From positions 1 to 64,000 of the forward strand of contig UQFE01000015.1 of NCBI GenBank assembly GCA_900540255.1: DNA of 64,000 bases, in the 5' to 3' direction. Within the stretch, counting starts at the first letter, position 1; each line of letters opens with the position of its first letter. The position numbers and the translations under genes were made by a program. Below the pieces are notes generated by a model. The model saw only the letters and a list, made by a program, of their open reading frames with translations, was not told where the DNA came from and did no database searches. This stretch comes from an uncultured Clostridium sp. (GTDB lineage: Bacteria; Bacillota; Clostridia; Clostridiales; Clostridiaceae). This document shows positions 9,214 to 18,394 of this stretch, in pieces.

Positions 9214-9927
9214 TTATTTTTTATTATTTAATAATTTTTTATCTTCTTTTGTCAAAACTACACTTTTATATAAGTCAGGTCTTCTTTTCTTTGTTATTTC
9301 TAAAGATTTTAATCTTCTCCACTTCCTAATATTTTCATGATGTCCAGAAATTAATACAGATGGTACACTTTCCCCTTCAAAAATTTCTGGTCTTGTATAT
9401 TGTGGATATTCTAATAATCCATCTGAAAAAGATTCATCTTCATGACTTTCAGATTTATTTAATACTCCTGGCACTAATCTTAATACAGAATCAATAACTG
9501 GAATTGCAGCCATTTCTCCTCCTGTTAATATAAAGTCACCAAGTGATATTTCTAAATCTACTTCTTTAAACGCTCTTTCATCTATTCCTTCATAATGGCC
9601 ACAAAGAAAAATTAAACTTTCCTCTTTTGCTAATTCTTCTGCCATTTCTTGATTAAATGTTTTTCCCTTTGGTCCTAAAAATACAACTTTACCATTATTT
9701 TTCTTCTTACAAGCTCTTATAGAATCAACTACTGGTTGAGCTGCCATTACCATTCCTGCTCCTCCGCCATATGGATAATCATCAACCTTTTTATGCTTAT
9801 TTAAAGTGTAATCCCTAATATTTTCAGTATTAATAGAAATTAATCCTTTTTCCTGAGCTTTTCCTATTATACTATGATTAAATATATCAAACATTTCAGG
9901 GAAAAGAGTTAGAATACTAATCTTCAT
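9214..9927 (-). CDS. trmD: tRNA (guanine-N1)-methyltransferase TrmD
   Basis: TrmD methylates G37 of tRNAs reading CNN codons and prevents +1 frameshifting. The 237-residue protein is of normal length and carries the SPOUT knot signatures: [13 protein letters not shown] at the start, [12 protein letters not shown] near 50, [12 protein letters not shown] near 110, and [14 protein letters not shown] with [13 protein letters not shown]. The start overlaps the end of rimM by 11 bases, so the two are co-translated. Confidence 0.97.
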   Translation of the reverse strand: MKISILTLFPEMFDIFNHSIIGKAQEKGLISINTENIRDYTLNKHKKVDDYPYGGGAGMVMAAQPVVDSIRACKKKNNGKVVFLGPKGKTFNQEMAEELAKEESLIFLCGHYEGIDERAFKEVDLEISLGDFILTGGEMAAIPVIDSVLRLVPGVLNKSESHEDESFSDGLLEYPQYTRPEIFEGESVPSVLISGHHENIRKWRRLKSLEITKKRRPDLYKSVVLTKEDKKLLNNKK

Positions 9928-10414
9928 CCATCCATTCTCCTACTGGTCTTATAATTATTTTTCTTTCATCTATATTAATATCTAAAACTATATCTTTTAA
10001 TACAGGTATTAATAATTCTTTAGGTTTTCTAATCCAATAAACATCATTATTTTTTGTTTGGATAACATCATATATTCTACCTAATTCTTTTCCTGTTGTA
10101 TCAAATACAGTACATTCTCTTAAATCAGCTAAGAAATAACAATCTTCTTCAAGTTCAACTGCATTTTCTCTTGTTACTTCCATAAACTTTTCTTTAAGTC
10201 TTTCTGCATCTTCAATTTTATTTACACCTTCAAGCTTAATTATAACCCTATCTTTTTGATATTTGCAGCTTTCTATTTTAACTTCTTTACCATTTATTAA
10301 AACAAAATCTAAATCATCAAATCTTCTCATATCATCAGTTAATGGAATAACCTTAACTTCACCTTTTAACCCATGAGTATTTACTATTTTTCCAACTTTT
10401 AAATTTTTACTCAC
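9917..10414 (-). CDS. rimM: 16S rRNA processing protein RimM
   Basis: RimM helps mature the 30S head and binds S19. The 165 residues contain the RimM domain ([16 protein letters not shown] at about 7-22) and a C-terminal PRC barrel (about 95-165, with [16 protein letters not shown] and [14 protein letters not shown]). The start is GTG at 10414-10412 behind AGAGGTGA. In Bacillus it follows khpA (ylqC) and ylqD; here no ylqD is present and a group II intron relic separates it from khpA. Confidence 0.96.
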   Translation of the reverse strand: MSKNLKVGKIVNTHGLKGEVKVIPLTDDMRRFDDLDFVLINGKEVKIESCKYQKDRVIIKLEGVNKIEDAERLKEKFMEVTRENAVELEEDCYFLADLRECTVFDTTGKELGRIYDVIQTKNNDVYWIRKPKELLIPVLKDIVLDINIDERKIIIRPVGEWMDED

Positions 10415-10556
10415 AAACTTTCACCTCTTACGTTACTTTAATTTTTTCCTATATTATTTATATCAAACTTTTTGTATTTTAGCAAAATAATTATTACTTA
10501 CCTTAATGACTTTCCTATGTACGTATCTCTGCTAGAGGCACACTAGTTTTTGTAGA

Positions 10557-10944
10557 ATCGAGTAGGAGGAAAATAAATTATTTTATTTTCCGCCCTCTCA
10601 CACCACCGTGCATACTGGCCTGGTACACGGCGGTTCTTTAAGTTTAATGAATTTTAATATACTGATGTGTTAGGCTTTTGAAGCCTAAGTCCGTAACCTT
10701 CATCTCATATATCTGCTACATTTACTCCTAAAGTTTTGGGTAGTGTTGGACTTTGTTTTGTATTGCAAACTCATCCGACTTTAATAAGCCTTGTATGTAG
10801 TTCGTGTTCCTCATACCGAGACTTTGCCTCCGACTTCCTTCAGATTCCACCTCACGATGGACACCCTTGTCCTTGGCTAGTGGTTCTCACTACCAAGCCC
10901 ACAACAGACTTTTACCATCAAGTTGTTGCCCATGTTTGGCACAC
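10557..10944 (-). mobile_element. ORF-less group II intron (IIC type), probably degenerate
   Basis: Read on the minus strand, it begins GTGTGCC (10944) and carries the domain I sequence typical of bacterial group II introns (GGGCTTGGTAGTGAG, AGCCAAGGACAAGGGTG, GAACACGAACTACATA). A domain V helix follows, ACCGCCGTG pairing with CACGGTGGT (about 10602-10633). Domain VI has GAGAGG pairing CCT-A-CTC with a bulged branch adenosine at 10563, and the 3' end is CGAT at 10557. At 388 bases it has no room for the reverse transcriptase. It lies directly behind the khpA terminator T run, the target preferred by IIC introns. The distal domain V helix looks mispaired, suggesting decay. Confidence 0.85.
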
Positions 10945-10953
10945 AATAAAAAA

Positions 10954-10975
10954 GAGTTAGGAAAAATCCTAACTC
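10954..10975 (-). terminator. Terminator of the rpsP-khpA transcript, target of the intron
   Basis: GAGTTAGGA pairs perfectly with TCCTAACTC around a four-base T-rich loop. On the minus strand TTTTTTATT follows and is directly abutted by the intron's GTGTG. The stem overlaps the khpA stop codon (10971-10969). Confidence 0.85.
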
Positions 10976-11208
10976 TTTACATCGATAATTTCAACTACTA
11001 TTTTTTGATCTTTGTTTAGTGCTGCGGCTTTTACTACAGTTCTGATAGCTTTTGCTATCCTTCCTTGTTTACCGATTACCTTACCCATATCTTCAGGAGC
11101 AACCCTTAATTCAAGAATTAAGTCTTGCTCTCCTTGAATTTCATTTACATGAACTTCACTAGGATTATCCACTAAGGATTTAGCAATTACTTCAACTAAA
11201 TCTTTCAT
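10969..11208 (-). CDS. khpA: KH-domain RNA-binding protein KhpA (YlqC)
   Basis: This small KH protein usually pairs with KhpB (Jag) and binds many RNAs, influencing division and cell elongation. The 79 residues contain one KH fold with the GxxG loop as GKQG in MGKVIGKQGRIAKAIRTV (about 50-65). I start it at the ATG at 11208; an in-frame TTG twelve bases earlier would add four residues but has no ribosome site. It lies behind rpsP in the ffh-rpsP-khpA series, and its stop codon is part of the terminator stem. Confidence 0.92.
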   Translation of the reverse strand: MKDLVEVIAKSLVDNPSEVHVNEIQGEQDLILELRVAPEDMGKVIGKQGRIAKAIRTVVKAAALNKDQKIVVEIIDVKS

Positions 11209-11269
11209 AAGAGCCTGCAAATACTATGTACTAATGTAAATGTATTTTGCAGAGTTCACCTCCCAAAAA

Positions 11270-11515
11270 TTACTTGTTAAGACCTACTGTGTTGAATAAT
11301 CTCTTAACTACATCTGTAGGTTGTGCACCATTGTTGATCCATTTTGTAGCTTTTTCTTCGTCGATTTTGATTTCTGCAGGTTCTGTTATTGGATTGTAGT
11401 ACCCAATTTCTTCGATGAATCTACCATCTCTTGGGCTTCTTGAATCAGCAACAACAACTCTGTAGAAAGGAGCTTTTTTAGCACCCATTCTTCTTAATCT
11501 GATCTTTACTGCCAT
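11270..11515 (-). CDS. rpsP: 30S ribosomal protein S16
   Basis: S16 is an early 30S assembly protein. The 81-residue chain begins [20 protein letters not shown] and continues [22 protein letters not shown], both invariant family blocks. The ATG at 11515 follows AAAGGAGGTG at ideal distance; the in-frame GTG nine bases earlier lies within that Shine-Dalgarno and is unlikely to be used. It is between ffh and khpA as in Bacillus. Confidence 0.97.
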   Translation of the reverse strand: MAVKIRLRRMGAKKAPFYRVVVADSRSPRDGRFIEEIGYYNPITEPAEIKIDEEKATKWINNGAQPTDVVKRLFNTVGLNK

Positions 11516-11551
11516 TAATTTCACCTCCTTTAAAGGGTTATATATAAACTC

Positions 11552-12901
11552 TTAAAAAGGTAATTTACCAAATAAACCTTTTTTGGACTTTTTAGTTAAT
11601 GATTTCATTTGCCTCATTTGCTTTCTCATCATTTCATGTCCTTTTATGAGTTTGTTAACTTCTTGTAATGATGTACCAGATCCCATAGCAATTCTCTTCT
11701 TTCTTGATGAAGATCCTGCTATAAGCTTTGGATTTTTTCTTTCCTTTGCAGTCATTGAATAAATTATTGCTTTAACTCTAGATAATTGTTTTTCACCAGC
11801 ATCAAAGTCAATTTCCTTCATTTCCTTAGGAACTCCTGGTATCATATCTATAATTTTACTTAGTGATCCTAACTTTTTCATTTGCTCCATAGCTGTTAAG
11901 TAATCATCATAAGTAAAGTCATTTTCCATCATTTTTTGACCTAACTCTTTAGCTTCTTTTTCATCAATAGCTTCTTGAGCTTTTTCGATTAATGAAAGTA
12001 CATCCCCCATACCTAATATTCTATTAGCCATTCTATCTGGATGGAATATTTCAAAATCATTCATCTTTTCCCCAACACCAATAAACTTAATTGGTTTTTG
12101 AGTCATATGTCTAATTGATAAAGCAGCTCCACCTCTTGTATCACCATCAAGCTTTGTTAATATAACACCTGAGATATCAAGAGCTTCATTAAAGGTTTCT
12201 GCAACATTTACAGCATCTTGTCCTGTCATTGAGTCAACAACAAGTAAGATTTCTGAAGGATTAACTTCAGCCTTTACATCTTTAAGTTCAGTCATTAGTT
12301 CTTCATCTATGTGAAGTCTACCAGCTGTATCTATAATTACAACATTATTTCCGTTTTCCCTAGCATGCTTAATACCTTCTTTAGCAATTTGCACTGGGCT
12401 TATTTTATCTCCCATTTGGAAAACAGGAATGTCAATTTGCTTTCCTACAACCTCTAATTGTTTAATAGCTGCTGGTCTATATATATCACATGCAACTAAA
12501 AGAGGTTTCTTATTTTTATCTTTTCTTAATTGTAATGCAAGTTTACCAGCCATTGTGGTTTTACCTGCACCTTGTAATCCAACTAACATTATAATAGTTG
12601 GTCCTACGCTTGAGAAGTTGATTTTACTTTCGCTTCCTCCCATTAACTCAGTAAGTTCATCATTAACTATCTTGATTACTTGTTGAGCTGGAGTTAAGCT
12701 TTCTAAAACTTCACTACCTACACATTTTTCACTAACATTTTTAACAAAAGTTTTTACAACTTTGAAGTTAACATCAGCTTCTAATAATGCAAGCTTTACT
12801 TCTCTCATAGCTTCTTTTATATCTTTTTCGTTTAATTTACCTTTGCCTCTAAGTTTTTTAAACGTTTCTTGCAACTTATCAGCTAAACCTTCAAAAGCCA
12901 T
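11552..12901 (-). CDS. ffh: Signal recognition particle protein Ffh (SRP54)
   Basis: Ffh binds signal sequences of nascent membrane proteins and docks with FtsY. The 449 residues comprise the N bundle (1-90), the G domain with GLQGAGKTT at 108-116, DTAGR near 190 and TKLDGD near 247, and a methionine-rich M domain (about 320-445, with MIPG and GSGTS). A strong AGGAGGG precedes the ATG. ylxM is 16 bp upstream, and ftsY is further upstream in the same direction, so both halves of the targeting system are together. Confidence 0.98.
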   Translation of the reverse strand: MAFEGLADKLQETFKKLRGKGKLNEKDIKEAMREVKLALLEADVNFKVVKTFVKNVSEKCVGSEVLESLTPAQQVIKIVNDELTELMGGSESKINFSSVGPTIIMLVGLQGAGKTTMAGKLALQLRKDKNKKPLLVACDIYRPAAIKQLEVVGKQIDIPVFQMGDKISPVQIAKEGIKHARENGNNVVIIDTAGRLHIDEELMTELKDVKAEVNPSEILLVVDSMTGQDAVNVAETFNEALDISGVILTKLDGDTRGGAALSIRHMTQKPIKFIGVGEKMNDFEIFHPDRMANRILGMGDVLSLIEKAQEAIDEKEAKELGQKMMENDFTYDDYLTAMEQMKKLGSLSKIIDMIPGVPKEMKEIDFDAGEKQLSRVKAIIYSMTAKERKNPKLIAGSSSRKKRIAMGSGTSLQEVNKLIKGHEMMRKQMRQMKSLTKKSKKGLFGKLPF

Positions 12902-12917
12902 GGTAACCCTCCTATGC

Positions 12918-13247
12918 CTATAAATTTTCTAGTATTTCTTTATAACTTTCATAGTCCTCATGAGATAAAGAATATTTTTTATTGATATTTTCTAAAAAAT
13001 CAATAATTTTCTTTTCCTTGTTAAAAGACCTTTCAAGCAAATTTAATTTACTTTCATAAGTTAGAAATTGTTTATAGCATCTTTTTATGAGGTCATGAAT
13101 CGCTTGGCGACTTGTATTGTTTAATTCAGCAATCTCAGCTAAAGATAAATCTTCGTTGTAATATAGCTCCATGATATTTCTTTGTTTTTCCGTAAGCAAT
13201 GAACCGTAAAAATCCATTAGCAACGAAATCTCAACTCTATCTTCCAT
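12918..13247 (-). CDS. ylxM: YlxM-family SRP-associated helix-turn-helix protein
   Basis: YlxM homologues bind SRP and tune its GTPase activity in Streptococcus. The protein of 109 residues resembles sigma-70 region 4: EDRVEISLLMDFYGSLLTEKQRNIMELYYNEDLSLAEIAE, then NTSRQAIHDLIKRC. I start at the ATG at 13247 behind AAGGTGA; an upstream extension of 18 codons in frame has no family resemblance. It is just before ffh, the conserved partnership. Confidence 0.9.
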   Translation of the reverse strand: MEDRVEISLLMDFYGSLLTEKQRNIMELYYNEDLSLAEIAELNNTSRQAIHDLIKRCYKQFLTYESKLNLLERSFNKEKKIIDFLENINKKYSLSHEDYESYKEILENL

Positions 13248-13446
13248 GCCTATCACCTTACCCACATCTGTGATTTTAACAGAATGAATTTTAGGTGTCA
13301 AGTATTTTTACTTAACACTTAAATATTTTTTTCTTTCTCATTATAAAGTGCTAATTTTACTAACTTATGAACAAGTTTAGTACTTTCTTTTGTACCTATA
13401 GTTATTTTAATTACTAATATAACTTTTAGCAACAAGTTTTTTCAGT

Positions 13447-13651
13447 TTCAAGTTTCAAGTGACAAGTTACAAATTATTGTATAAATTCAGCTAATGCTGA
13501 ATTTGAAAATATATTTTCAAAAACTCCTAGCTAGTTTGTAATTTGTAGTTAATTTTAAGATTCCTCAAGAAATTTCTTAAATCTATATTTTTCCAACCCC
13601 CCCTAGGAGTTTTCACCTTAACTTGCCACTTATCACTTGTCACTTGTTACT
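13447..13651. repeat. Compound nested palindrome R5 between ylxM and ftsY
   Basis: Outer arms CAAGTTTCAAGTGACAAGTT (13449-13468) and CACTTATCACTTGTCACTTG (about 13627-13646) are near-complementary. Inside lie the palindrome ATTCAGC/GCTGAAT (13485-13502), GAAAATATATTTTC (13504-13517), and the inverted pair AAAAACTCCTAG (13519-13530) with CTAGGAGTTTT (13603-13613). The arms and inner palindrome resemble those of R2-R4, but the GGGGCTGTCGCAC core is absent. The remaining gap back to ylxM (13248-13446) shows no gene. Confidence 0.7.
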
Positions 13652-13656
13652 CACCA

Positions 13657-14571
13657 TTAAAACAGTGCTTCTACAAAGCTTTCTGGATCAAATGCTTGTA
13701 AATCCTCTATTCCTTCACCAACACCTATATATTTAACAGGTATGTTTAACGTGTTTTTAATTGAAATTACAACTCCACCTTTTGCTGTTCCATCAAGTTT
13801 AGTTAATATTATTCCGTCTATAGGGCAAACTTCCATAAATTGCTTTGCTTGAATAACTGCATTTTGTCCTGTTGTTCCATCTAAAACTAATAAAGTTTCC
13901 TTATGAGCATTTGAAAGTTCTCTATCTATTATTCTATTTATTTTACCTAATTCATCCATTAAATTTTTCTTATTGTGTAATCTTCCTGCTGTATCACAAA
14001 TAAGTAAATCAACCCCTCTTGATTTAGATGCATTAATAGCATCAAATACTACTGCTGCTGGATCTGATCCTTCACCATGCTTAACTATATCAACTTTTGC
14101 TCTTTCACTCCAAACAACAAGTTGATCAATAGCACCTGCTCTAAATGTATCTGCTGCTGCAAGTAAAACTTTCTTACCTTCAGCTTTATTCATAGCTGCA
14201 AGCTTACCTATACTTGTAGTTTTACCAACACCATTTACACCAATTACTAAAATTACTTCCTTTTCAGCATTAGTATCATTTTCATTTTCACTACCAGCTT
14301 TCATCATTTCAGCAATTACGCTTTTTAATGCAGGTCTAACAAGTTCCACATCATTTATTTTTTCTTTTCTTATTTTATCTTTTAATTTTTCTATGATTTC
14401 CATAGTAGTATCCATACCTATATCAGCCATTATAAGTATTTCCTCTAATTCTTCATATAAATCATCATCAATAGATACAGCTAAATTTAAAGCTTCATTT
14501 ATTTTATCTGTTAATGCATTTCTTGTTTTAGTTAATCCACTTTTAAGATTATTAAATAACTTTCCAAACAT
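13657..14571 (-). CDS. ftsY: Signal recognition particle receptor FtsY
   Basis: FtsY is the membrane-associated GTPase receptor for SRP. The 304 residues hold an NG domain with GVNGVGKTTS at 111-120, DTAGRLHNK near 195 and TKLDGTAKGG near 260, ending in the conserved GVGEGIEDLQAFDPESFVEALF. It lacks the long acidic A domain of E. coli FtsY, as is normal in Firmicutes. A GGAGGAAT site precedes the ATG, and smc ends just 11 bp upstream, so the two are probably co-transcribed. Confidence 0.97.
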   Translation of the reverse strand: MFGKLFNNLKSGLTKTRNALTDKINEALNLAVSIDDDLYEELEEILIMADIGMDTTMEIIEKLKDKIRKEKINDVELVRPALKSVIAEMMKAGSENENDTNAEKEVILVIGVNGVGKTTSIGKLAAMNKAEGKKVLLAAADTFRAGAIDQLVVWSERAKVDIVKHGEGSDPAAVVFDAINASKSRGVDLLICDTAGRLHNKKNLMDELGKINRIIDRELSNAHKETLLVLDGTTGQNAVIQAKQFMEVCPIDGIILTKLDGTAKGGVVISIKNTLNIPVKYIGVGEGIEDLQAFDPESFVEALF

Positions 14572-14582
14572 CTTAATTCCTC

Positions 14583-17500
14583 CTAATTATTAGACAAGTC
14601 TACTGATACTACTTTCGATATACCTTTTTCTTCCATAGTTATACCATACATTACATCACTAGCTTCCATAGTTCCTTTTCTATGTGTTATTACTATAAAT
14701 TGAATATTTTCAGAAAACTGTTTTAAAAACTCTGCATATCTATAAACATTAGCATCATCTAAAGCTGCTTCAATTTCATCTAATATACAAAATGGTGTTG
14801 GCTTCATTTTTAAAATTGCAAATAATAATGCAATTGCAGAAAGAACTTTTTCTCCCCCAGACATAAGATTAATATTTTGAAGCTTTTTACCTGGTGGTTC
14901 AACATTAATAATAATATTAGAATTTAATATATCATCTCCACCTAAAATCAATTCTGCTTTTCCACCTTTAAATAATTCTCTAAAGGTTTCTCCAAAGTTT
15001 TCATTTAAAATTTTAAAGTTTTCTTTAAATACTTCTTGCATTTGAATTGTCATTTCTTCAATAACTCCAATAAGTTCTTCTTTTGCTTTTTGTAAGTCTA
15101 ACTCTTGAGATGACATAAATTCATACTTTTCACAAACTTCATCATATTCAACTATTGCAGATAAATTTACTGTTCCTAAAGCTGCTATTTTTCCTTTTAA
15201 ATTTGATATTTCATCTTTTAGTTCATTTACATCATAAACATCTAATGCTATTTCCTTAGCTTCTGCAAGTGTTAAATTTAATTCGCTATTTAATCTATTA
15301 TATAATGATTCTTGTTCACTTTCTATTTTAGCATATTGTATTGCTCTTTTATTAAGTTCCCCTTCATCAATTCTTATAGCCTCAATAATTTCATTAGCAT
15401 GAGTTTCTTTAACCCTATATTCATCTTTTATTTTTACTTTTAATACTTCATCTTCTTTAAAGATATTCTCAAGTTCAATTACTCTTTCTTCAATTGTTTT
15501 TAAACCATTGCTCTTTTTATTAATTTCTTGAGTTAAAGTTTTTATATTTTCTTTATTAGTAATTATTCCTGATTGTAATTCATTTATCTTTAAATTCTTT
15601 TCCTTAATTTCAAACTCTTTAGATGATAATTGAGCTTTTTGACCTTGAAGATTTCCTTCTAATGTAGCACTATTTACTTTTAAACTAACTAATAATTCTT
15701 TATGCTTTTCTCTTTCATTAATATTATTAGCTAATTGCTCTTCTATTGATTTTAATCTTTCTTTTCTTTCTTCCCTCTTAAGGTCTAGTTTATTTAACTC
15801 TTCTTTTTTCACTTCTAGCTTTTCAGTTAAATATTTAATATTGCGTTTATTTTCTTCTATATCTCTTTTAGATTTTTCTATACTCTTATTTAACTTTTCA
15901 CCATCATTAATAAGACCTTTTACTTCTCCATCTAAAACTGTTAATTCAATATTTTTACTATGAATTTCTTCTCTTTTATTTAATATTTCATCATCTAAAT
16001 CTTTTATTTTAACTTTTATTTCATTAAATACTGTTGCTTCACTATTATACTGCTCCTTAAGTTTTAAAATATTAGAAGCAAGTTCTTCAATTTCTCTTTT
16101 TCTTCCTAAAAGATTAGCATTTTTACCTTGAATACTTCCTCCAGTTAATGCTCCTCCAGGATTAATTACTTCACCTGTTAAAGTTACTATCTTATAATTA
16201 TGTCTTCCTAATTTTGAAATATTAATAGCAGAATCCATATCTTCAGCTATAATGGTTCTTCCTAAGTTATATTCAATTACTCCCTTATATTTTATATCAT
16301 ATTTTAAAATATCAGATGCAACTCCAATATAACCTTTACTTTTTTGAATTTCTACTGGTATATCAATCCTTTTACCTTTAATTATATTCATTGGTAAAAA
16401 TGTAGCTCTTCCAAGCCCTCTAGCTTTTAAATAAGATATTAAGTTTTTAGCATCATTTTCACTTAATGTAATAACATTTGATATTGCTCCACCTAAAGCT
16501 ATTTCTATTGCAGTTTCAAATTTCTTTTCCACTTCAAATATTTCTCCAAATACCTTAATATCATTTACTCCTTGTACTCTGCCTTTTTCAATATGCTCCA
16601 TTAAGTTTTTAACAGTTCTATTATATCCTTCATAATGCTTTTCTAAATTAGATAAAGTTGTATTAGTTGCTTCTGCTTCATTTATCCTTTTAGATAACAT
16701 TTTAAGCTTATTATCTTGATTATTTAAATTAGAATGAGTTTTTGATAATTCTTTTTTTACTAAAATTACTTCCTCTTCTAATTTACTAATATCTTCCCTT
16801 GTATTTTTTAATTTCCACTTAAATTCTTCTATAGTTCCAACATTAATAGCTAAATTACCTTCTAAACTAACAAGTGATAGTTCTAAAGTTTCTTCAATTT
16901 CATTTTTATTTTTAATGTCCTTTTGTAGTAATTGAATATTATTGTTTATATCAGAATTCTTAGAAATTATTTCATATTCACTATTTTTAATAGCTGATAA
17001 TTCTCTTTCAGTTTTTTCTATTTTAGTTGTAATTTCATTTATTAAAGACTCTAATTGCTTTATTTCATCATTTTTATCTTTACTTTCTTGAAGTTTAAAA
17101 TTTAAGCTTTCTTCTAAATCTTTCTTTTCACTATTTAACTTAATTAAAGAATCATTTAATCCTTGTATTTCTTTTTCTTCTTTTTCAATTAATAAATTAA
17201 AATTATTAATTCTTTCATTAAAAAGTTCTATATCTCTAGTATGATTAGAATACTCTTCTTTTTTACTATAATATTCTTCTTTTTCAAGCTTGTTTTTCTT
17301 TTCTAAGGATTCAATTTTTTTTTGAAGATTATTAAGTTCCTCTTTAAACTCTTTAAGCTTTTCCCTTTTTTTATCAACTATTTCTTGTTTCTTTTCTATT
17401 TCTCCTGATAATCCTTCAATATCAACAGATACCTTATTAATATAATTTACTAAAACTGAAACTTCTTTAACATTTAGTTCTTCTGCTAGTTTTTTATATT

Positions 17501-18140
17501 TTAATGCCTTTTCTTTTTCAACCTTTAATGGCTCTAATCTCTCTTCATATGTAGATATAATATCTCTAATTCTAACAAGATTATTATCAGTATTATCTAA
17601 CCTTTTTTCTGCTTCTTCTTTTCTAGACTTATATTTTACAATACCAGCAGCTTCTTCAAGTAAAGCTCTTCTTTCCTCTGGCTTACCACTTAATATAGCA
17701 TCTATTTTACCTTGTCCAATTATAGAATATCCTTCCTTACCTATACCTGTATCCATAAATAATTCAGTAATATCTTTTAATCTACATTTTTGATTATTAA
17801 TTAAGTATTCTGTTTCACCAGATCTAAAAATTCTTCTAGTAACAGTTACTTCATTATATTCCGTTGCTAATTCACCATCTGAATTATCTAGAGTAAGAGA
17901 TACTTGTGCAAGACCTAAAGGCTTTCTAAATTGAGTTCCAGCAAAAATAACGTCTTCCATCTTTCCACCTCTAAGATTTTTAACGCTTTGTTCACCTAAA
18001 ACCCATCTTACTGAATCAGATACATTGCTCTTACCACTACCATTAGGACCAACTACTGCAGTTACTCCCTTTTTAAATCTTAATTCAGTTTTATCTGCAA
18101 AAGATTTAAATCCACGTATCTCAAGCGATCTTAAAAACAT
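14583..18140 (-). CDS. smc: Chromosome partition protein Smc
   Basis: Smc compacts and aligns chromosome arms with ScpA and ScpB. At 1185 residues it has the standard length. Walker A GPNGSGKSN lies at 32-40, two long coiled coils (about 170-500 and 680-1010, rich in E, K and L) flank the hinge (about 515-680, with GGALTGGS), and the C-terminal head holds LMSGGEKVLSAIALL and the Walker B FCILDEIEAALDD. scpA and scpB are not in the window. It precedes ftsY, the order seen in Bacillus. Confidence 0.98.
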   Translation of the reverse strand: MFLRSLEIRGFKSFADKTELRFKKGVTAVVGPNGSGKSNVSDSVRWVLGEQSVKNLRGGKMEDVIFAGTQFRKPLGLAQVSLTLDNSDGELATEYNEVTVTRRIFRSGETEYLINNQKCRLKDITELFMDTGIGKEGYSIIGQGKIDAILSGKPEERRALLEEAAGIVKYKSRKEEAEKRLDNTDNNLVRIRDIISTYEERLEPLKVEKEKALKYKKLAEELNVKEVSVLVNYINKVSVDIEGLSGEIEKKQEIVDKKREKLKEFKEELNNLQKKIESLEKKNKLEKEEYYSKKEEYSNHTRDIELFNERINNFNLLIEKEEKEIQGLNDSLIKLNSEKKDLEESLNFKLQESKDKNDEIKQLESLINEITTKIEKTERELSAIKNSEYEIISKNSDINNNIQLLQKDIKNKNEIEETLELSLVSLEGNLAINVGTIEEFKWKLKNTREDISKLEEEVILVKKELSKTHSNLNNQDNKLKMLSKRINEAEATNTTLSNLEKHYEGYNRTVKNLMEHIEKGRVQGVNDIKVFGEIFEVEKKFETAIEIALGGAISNVITLSENDAKNLISYLKARGLGRATFLPMNIIKGKRIDIPVEIQKSKGYIGVASDILKYDIKYKGVIEYNLGRTIIAEDMDSAINISKLGRHNYKIVTLTGEVINPGGALTGGSIQGKNANLLGRKREIEELASNILKLKEQYNSEATVFNEIKVKIKDLDDEILNKREEIHSKNIELTVLDGEVKGLINDGEKLNKSIEKSKRDIEENKRNIKYLTEKLEVKKEELNKLDLKREERKERLKSIEEQLANNINEREKHKELLVSLKVNSATLEGNLQGQKAQLSSKEFEIKEKNLKINELQSGIITNKENIKTLTQEINKKSNGLKTIEERVIELENIFKEDEVLKVKIKDEYRVKETHANEIIEAIRIDEGELNKRAIQYAKIESEQESLYNRLNSELNLTLAEAKEIALDVYDVNELKDEISNLKGKIAALGTVNLSAIVEYDEVCEKYEFMSSQELDLQKAKEELIGVIEEMTIQMQEVFKENFKILNENFGETFRELFKGGKAELILGGDDILNSNIIINVEPPGKKLQNINLMSGGEKVLSAIALLFAILKMKPTPFCILDEIEAALDDANVYRYAEFLKQFSENIQFIVITHRKGTMEASDVMYGITMEEKGISKVVSVDLSNN

Positions 18141-18151
18141 AAATCCACTCC

Positions 18152-18250
18152 CTATCTAATAAAAATAGCTGGTAATAACCCAATTACAAATGCAACAAGC
18201 ATAAATATTGTAACTATATAAATCATTTTTTGCCTTGTTTTTGCCTTCAT
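18152..18250 (-). CDS. 32-residue single-pass membrane peptide upstream of smc
   Basis: An open reading frame of 33 codons encodes MKAKTRQKMIYIVTIFMLVA and then FVIGLLPAIFIR: a basic N-terminus and one hydrophobic helix of about 22 residues. A good GGAGTG site lies seven bases before the ATG, and its stop codon is 11 bp before the smc start. Very short proteins of this kind (DUF4044-like) are known near smc/rnc in Firmicutes; the assignment to that family is tentative. The function is unknown. Confidence 0.65.
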   Translation of the reverse strand: MKAKTRQKMIYIVTIFMLVAFVIGLLPAIFIR

Positions 18251-18394
18251 AAAAACACACTCCATTCTATCTTTAGTTTATATTAAAGCTACATAAATAT
18301 CAATAAAGCAATGACAAGATTCAAAAGGTATTATAAAAGTTTATTTATCACTTTCCTATACTCATTTGCCCCTTGTCATATAAGTTTTATAAAT

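Noticed and set aside
10736..11019. Two overlapping plus-strand frames of 71 to 74 codons, rich in S, C, P and H
   Set aside because: They are the complement of the group II intron domain I and the khpA end; no ribosome site and no protein-like composition.
11516..11524. Longer rpsP start at an in-frame GTG (similar cases at 6319, 19429, 50575 and 20492)
   Set aside because: These upstream starts lie within or before the Shine-Dalgarno of the next ATG and add residues outside the family pattern.
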